Assembly: GCF_011397635.1 (NCBI RefSeq)
Contig: NC_064757.1
Location: 27,910,339 to 27,974,338, forward strand
From: Epinephelus fuscoguttatus
Taxonomy: Eukaryota > Chordata > Actinopteri > Perciformes > Serranidae
Direction of reading: 5' to 3'
Length of the DNA stretch: 64,000 nt
Numbering within the stretch: position 1 is the first letter of the stretch; every line of letters starts with the position of its first letter. The notes beneath the pieces are model-generated. The model did no database searches. It worked only from the letters and a program-made list of their open reading frames with translations, and had not been told where the DNA came from. The translations under genes were made by a program, and so were the position numbers. This document shows, one piece after another, positions 61,519 to 64,000 of this stretch.

Positions 61519-64000
61519 TGCACATATGTGTGTGTCTGTCTTGTGCTTCTGCATGCTCATAACTCAGGTTAATTTGTTCACGCTCTGGAGAATCTTAATT
61601 AGGTTTCTGCGTCATCTACTCTCTCTCTCACCCTCTTTTTATCATGATGTCAATGAAACGGTGAAATAACAACCAGGCTGGTGGTTCCCTGTTTTTTAAC
61701 CTGTTCCTTTTTTGTAACACAGATGGTGGAAATCATAACACAGACTCTCCTGAACCTTGTGTTTTAGCTCGTAAAAAAAAGAAAAAAAAAAGAAAAAAGA
61801 AGAAGCACGCTGTAGGTGTGAATAGAGGAGCTTCAGAACCATATGTCATTTCCTAGTGACTTTATATCACACGTGTGCTTAGCATTCAGACAGAACCGTG
61901 GCAATATCAGACATAATTTACAGCAATACAACACATAGGCGCAGACAACACCCGCAAAACAAAGGGGCTGATAAAACAACAAAGGATATTTGCACACACT
62001 AGTAGGTTATTGTTTGTGCGACAAAGCGGTAAGCCAAATGCCAAGGAGAAATCTGTACCGCTTACAAAGGTGGAGTAACGCCGAGCATGTTTGTGCAAGA
62101 ACACACTCTTGTACACACACACACATTTGTACTCTGGACTTTTTTTGAACTAAGAATTCACAAGGCTTTTCAAAGGGCTTCCTCAGGTCCCGCGTTGACA
62201 TTTCAAGCATTTCGTCCACGAAGGTGCAGAATTTAAGATGCCAAACGTAAATCTTGCATGAGCATGTTGTCTGTGAGAGACGCTATCAGGCTGAGCTGGA
62301 TTTCTGGTGGGTGAGGGCTTATTCTTTTTGTTTGTGTGTGGGCTGTTTCTTTTCATGTGGGTGGATCTGGTTTTATTTTTCCTGTTAGGTTAGAGAGTTC
62401 CTTTATCTTTTTACAATGCCCGTCGAGAATGAGCCCACATGCCTACCACCAGAGACGAGAGAGAGACAGAGACAGAACGCTTCCGAATGTGCTGTTTAAC
62501 TGCATGAAACCAATATGGTGTAAAGAGGCTCAACTTGTGACTCAGGACTTAAGGAGACGCTGACACTATATGACTCAGGACTTTTAAAAAATAATTTCCC
62601 AAAAATCGTTTGATGTTATTCTAAGTGATAATCTAAGGAGCGGTTCTTTCTGTTTTTAGAGGAATCTGGCAAAGTAAACCTTGAAGTCAGTTAATCAGAT
62701 GTCTTCAGTGGATGGAGCTCTAAGGTGAGAGTGTTGAAGGAGCAGTGATCCTGGATCCGGTGCCTCAGGTCTACCCCCGGCCACGTGACCATCCCTGGGC
62801 TTGTATCGTCATGGAAACATGGCTGAGCCTAGAGCTAGTGTAAACAAATGGCTGTCCAAGAGGGAGAGAGAGAGAGGGGCAGCAACCGCATCCATGTGAA
62901 GAGACATTGAGTCTTTGGGGAAAGTGCTCTCTCCCTCTGACTGACTGTGTGTATCCGAGAGACGGAGAGAAGCAGATTCCAGGCCTTTGTCCCATTATGT
63001 TGGCTGAATGGAAAAAAGATAGGATACATTTCAGCTGTTGTTTAATGAAGACACGTTAGCTTCGTCTCTCTGTGTGAGTGTGTGTGAGTGTGTGTGCATG
63101 TTTCAATAGACAAAATATTATATTTATTTTTAAATGTTTTCAGTTCCTAAGTATCAGTGGTGTTGAATAATATCTGGTATTACAAATCGTCCAGATAATG
63201 AGGTTTTGTTTACCTCTAGCTCCGAACAATATCTTCCATGTAAACTGAAGTCAGAATAAGCATCGCTGTAAATCTCAAATGTGTTTACGTGATAATTACT
63301 TTCATTCTACTCATAATGAGTTTCAGCACGAGCTCAGTTTCCGTCTCCGATTACTTACAGACAGTCAGCCCTAGCGTGCTTTCAGTCTGGGTGGCCCCCT
63401 CAAGGTTTAAACCCATAAAGCAAACCCTGATGCTGCTGTGCTGTACCCAACGAGTGATAGATGACCACTGGTTCTTCTGCTTGCTCTGTCATCTTCCCAG
63501 CACATCAGAAGTTTCCAGAAGGTCCCAGCGCTTGTCATAGCCCCAAACTCCAAACTCTAACCAACCCCATTCCCAGACCCAGATGTGCCTCTAGATAGAT
63601 TATTCCCACCACAGACCATAACTTCCTCAAGCCAGCCATGTTCCATCTCCTACACCCAGTCATAACGGTCTCCTGCGCTTCTCATTTCCAAGACTGTACC
63701 CAAGATGTACCATTAGACTGCCCCTCTGCTGTCTCTAGCTCGCTCTGTCTGCTTCATTTCCAGTCCTTCCACCTGACTGGAGCCAGCCTCCCTCCCAGTC
63801 CCATTCCTTGTCCCAGACATAGCTGTTTGCTCCCCGCCCCTCTTAAATCACCATTCCCAGTTCCAGCTCTGGCCACCTTGCCTCTGCCACACTCCTACCA
63901 AGTCGCCCCAAGACCACACTTCAAAATTACCCTGCGTGCTAATGCTGGCTCCTTTTCACAGACGCTCAATGTACAAGATCAGCACGCATCACTCCTGTTA

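Overview
This is nuclear DNA of a ray-finned fish, most likely a percomorph teleost. Coding exons are short and separated by long introns with GT/AG boundaries. CA/GT and TA microsatellites are common. The repeats are teleost types: Rex3 with a GATG tail, L2-like LINEs, a tRNA-derived SINE, hAT and Tc1 remnants, and miniature elements flanked by TTAA. I see no operons, CRISPR arrays, phage or bacterial genes.

Five host genes lie in the order elovl7 (-), ercc8 (-), ndufaf2 (+), smim15 (-), zswim6 (+). The human 5q12.1 region has the same gene order, from memory. I rebuilt four complete coding sequences exon by exon, and every junction keeps the reading frame: elovl7 (7 coding exons, 293 aa), ercc8 (12 exons, 401 aa), ndufaf2 (4 exons, 162 aa) and smim15 (1 coding exon, 74 aa). 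Only exon 1 of zswim6 (144 codons plus one base) is present; the rest of the window is its first intron.

Layout: 1-6.7 kb is gene-free and repeat-rich, with a deeply nested transposon stack at 1.78-4.29 kb. Then come elovl7 (8.1-13.1 kb including a predicted non-coding first exon), an L2-like LINE and a TTAA miniature element (13.4-15.2 kb), and ercc8 (16.1-33.0 kb). A 471-bp bidirectional promoter separates ercc8 from ndufaf2 (33.5-49.7 kb). ndufaf2 and smim15 (51.2-54.1 kb) converge tail to tail. zswim6 starts at 57.5 kb in GC-rich sequence.

The genes do not form one pathway. elovl7 is an ER fatty-acid elongase, ercc8 is the CSA subunit of a DDB1-CUL4 ubiquitin ligase for transcription-coupled repair, ndufaf2 assembles mitochondrial complex I, smim15 is a small membrane protein and zswim6 is a SWIM zinc-finger protein. 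What they share is conserved neighbourhood.

I found no convincing new multi-gene system. The most interesting signals are structural: a transposon stack at least three levels deep with readable target-site duplications; a LINE tail that supplies most of the ercc8 exon 11 splice donor; a 374-bp element with a perfect 9-bp target duplication; two chained upstream ORFs before zswim6, the second overlapping its start in another frame; and GCTAAC-rich sequence at two promoters.
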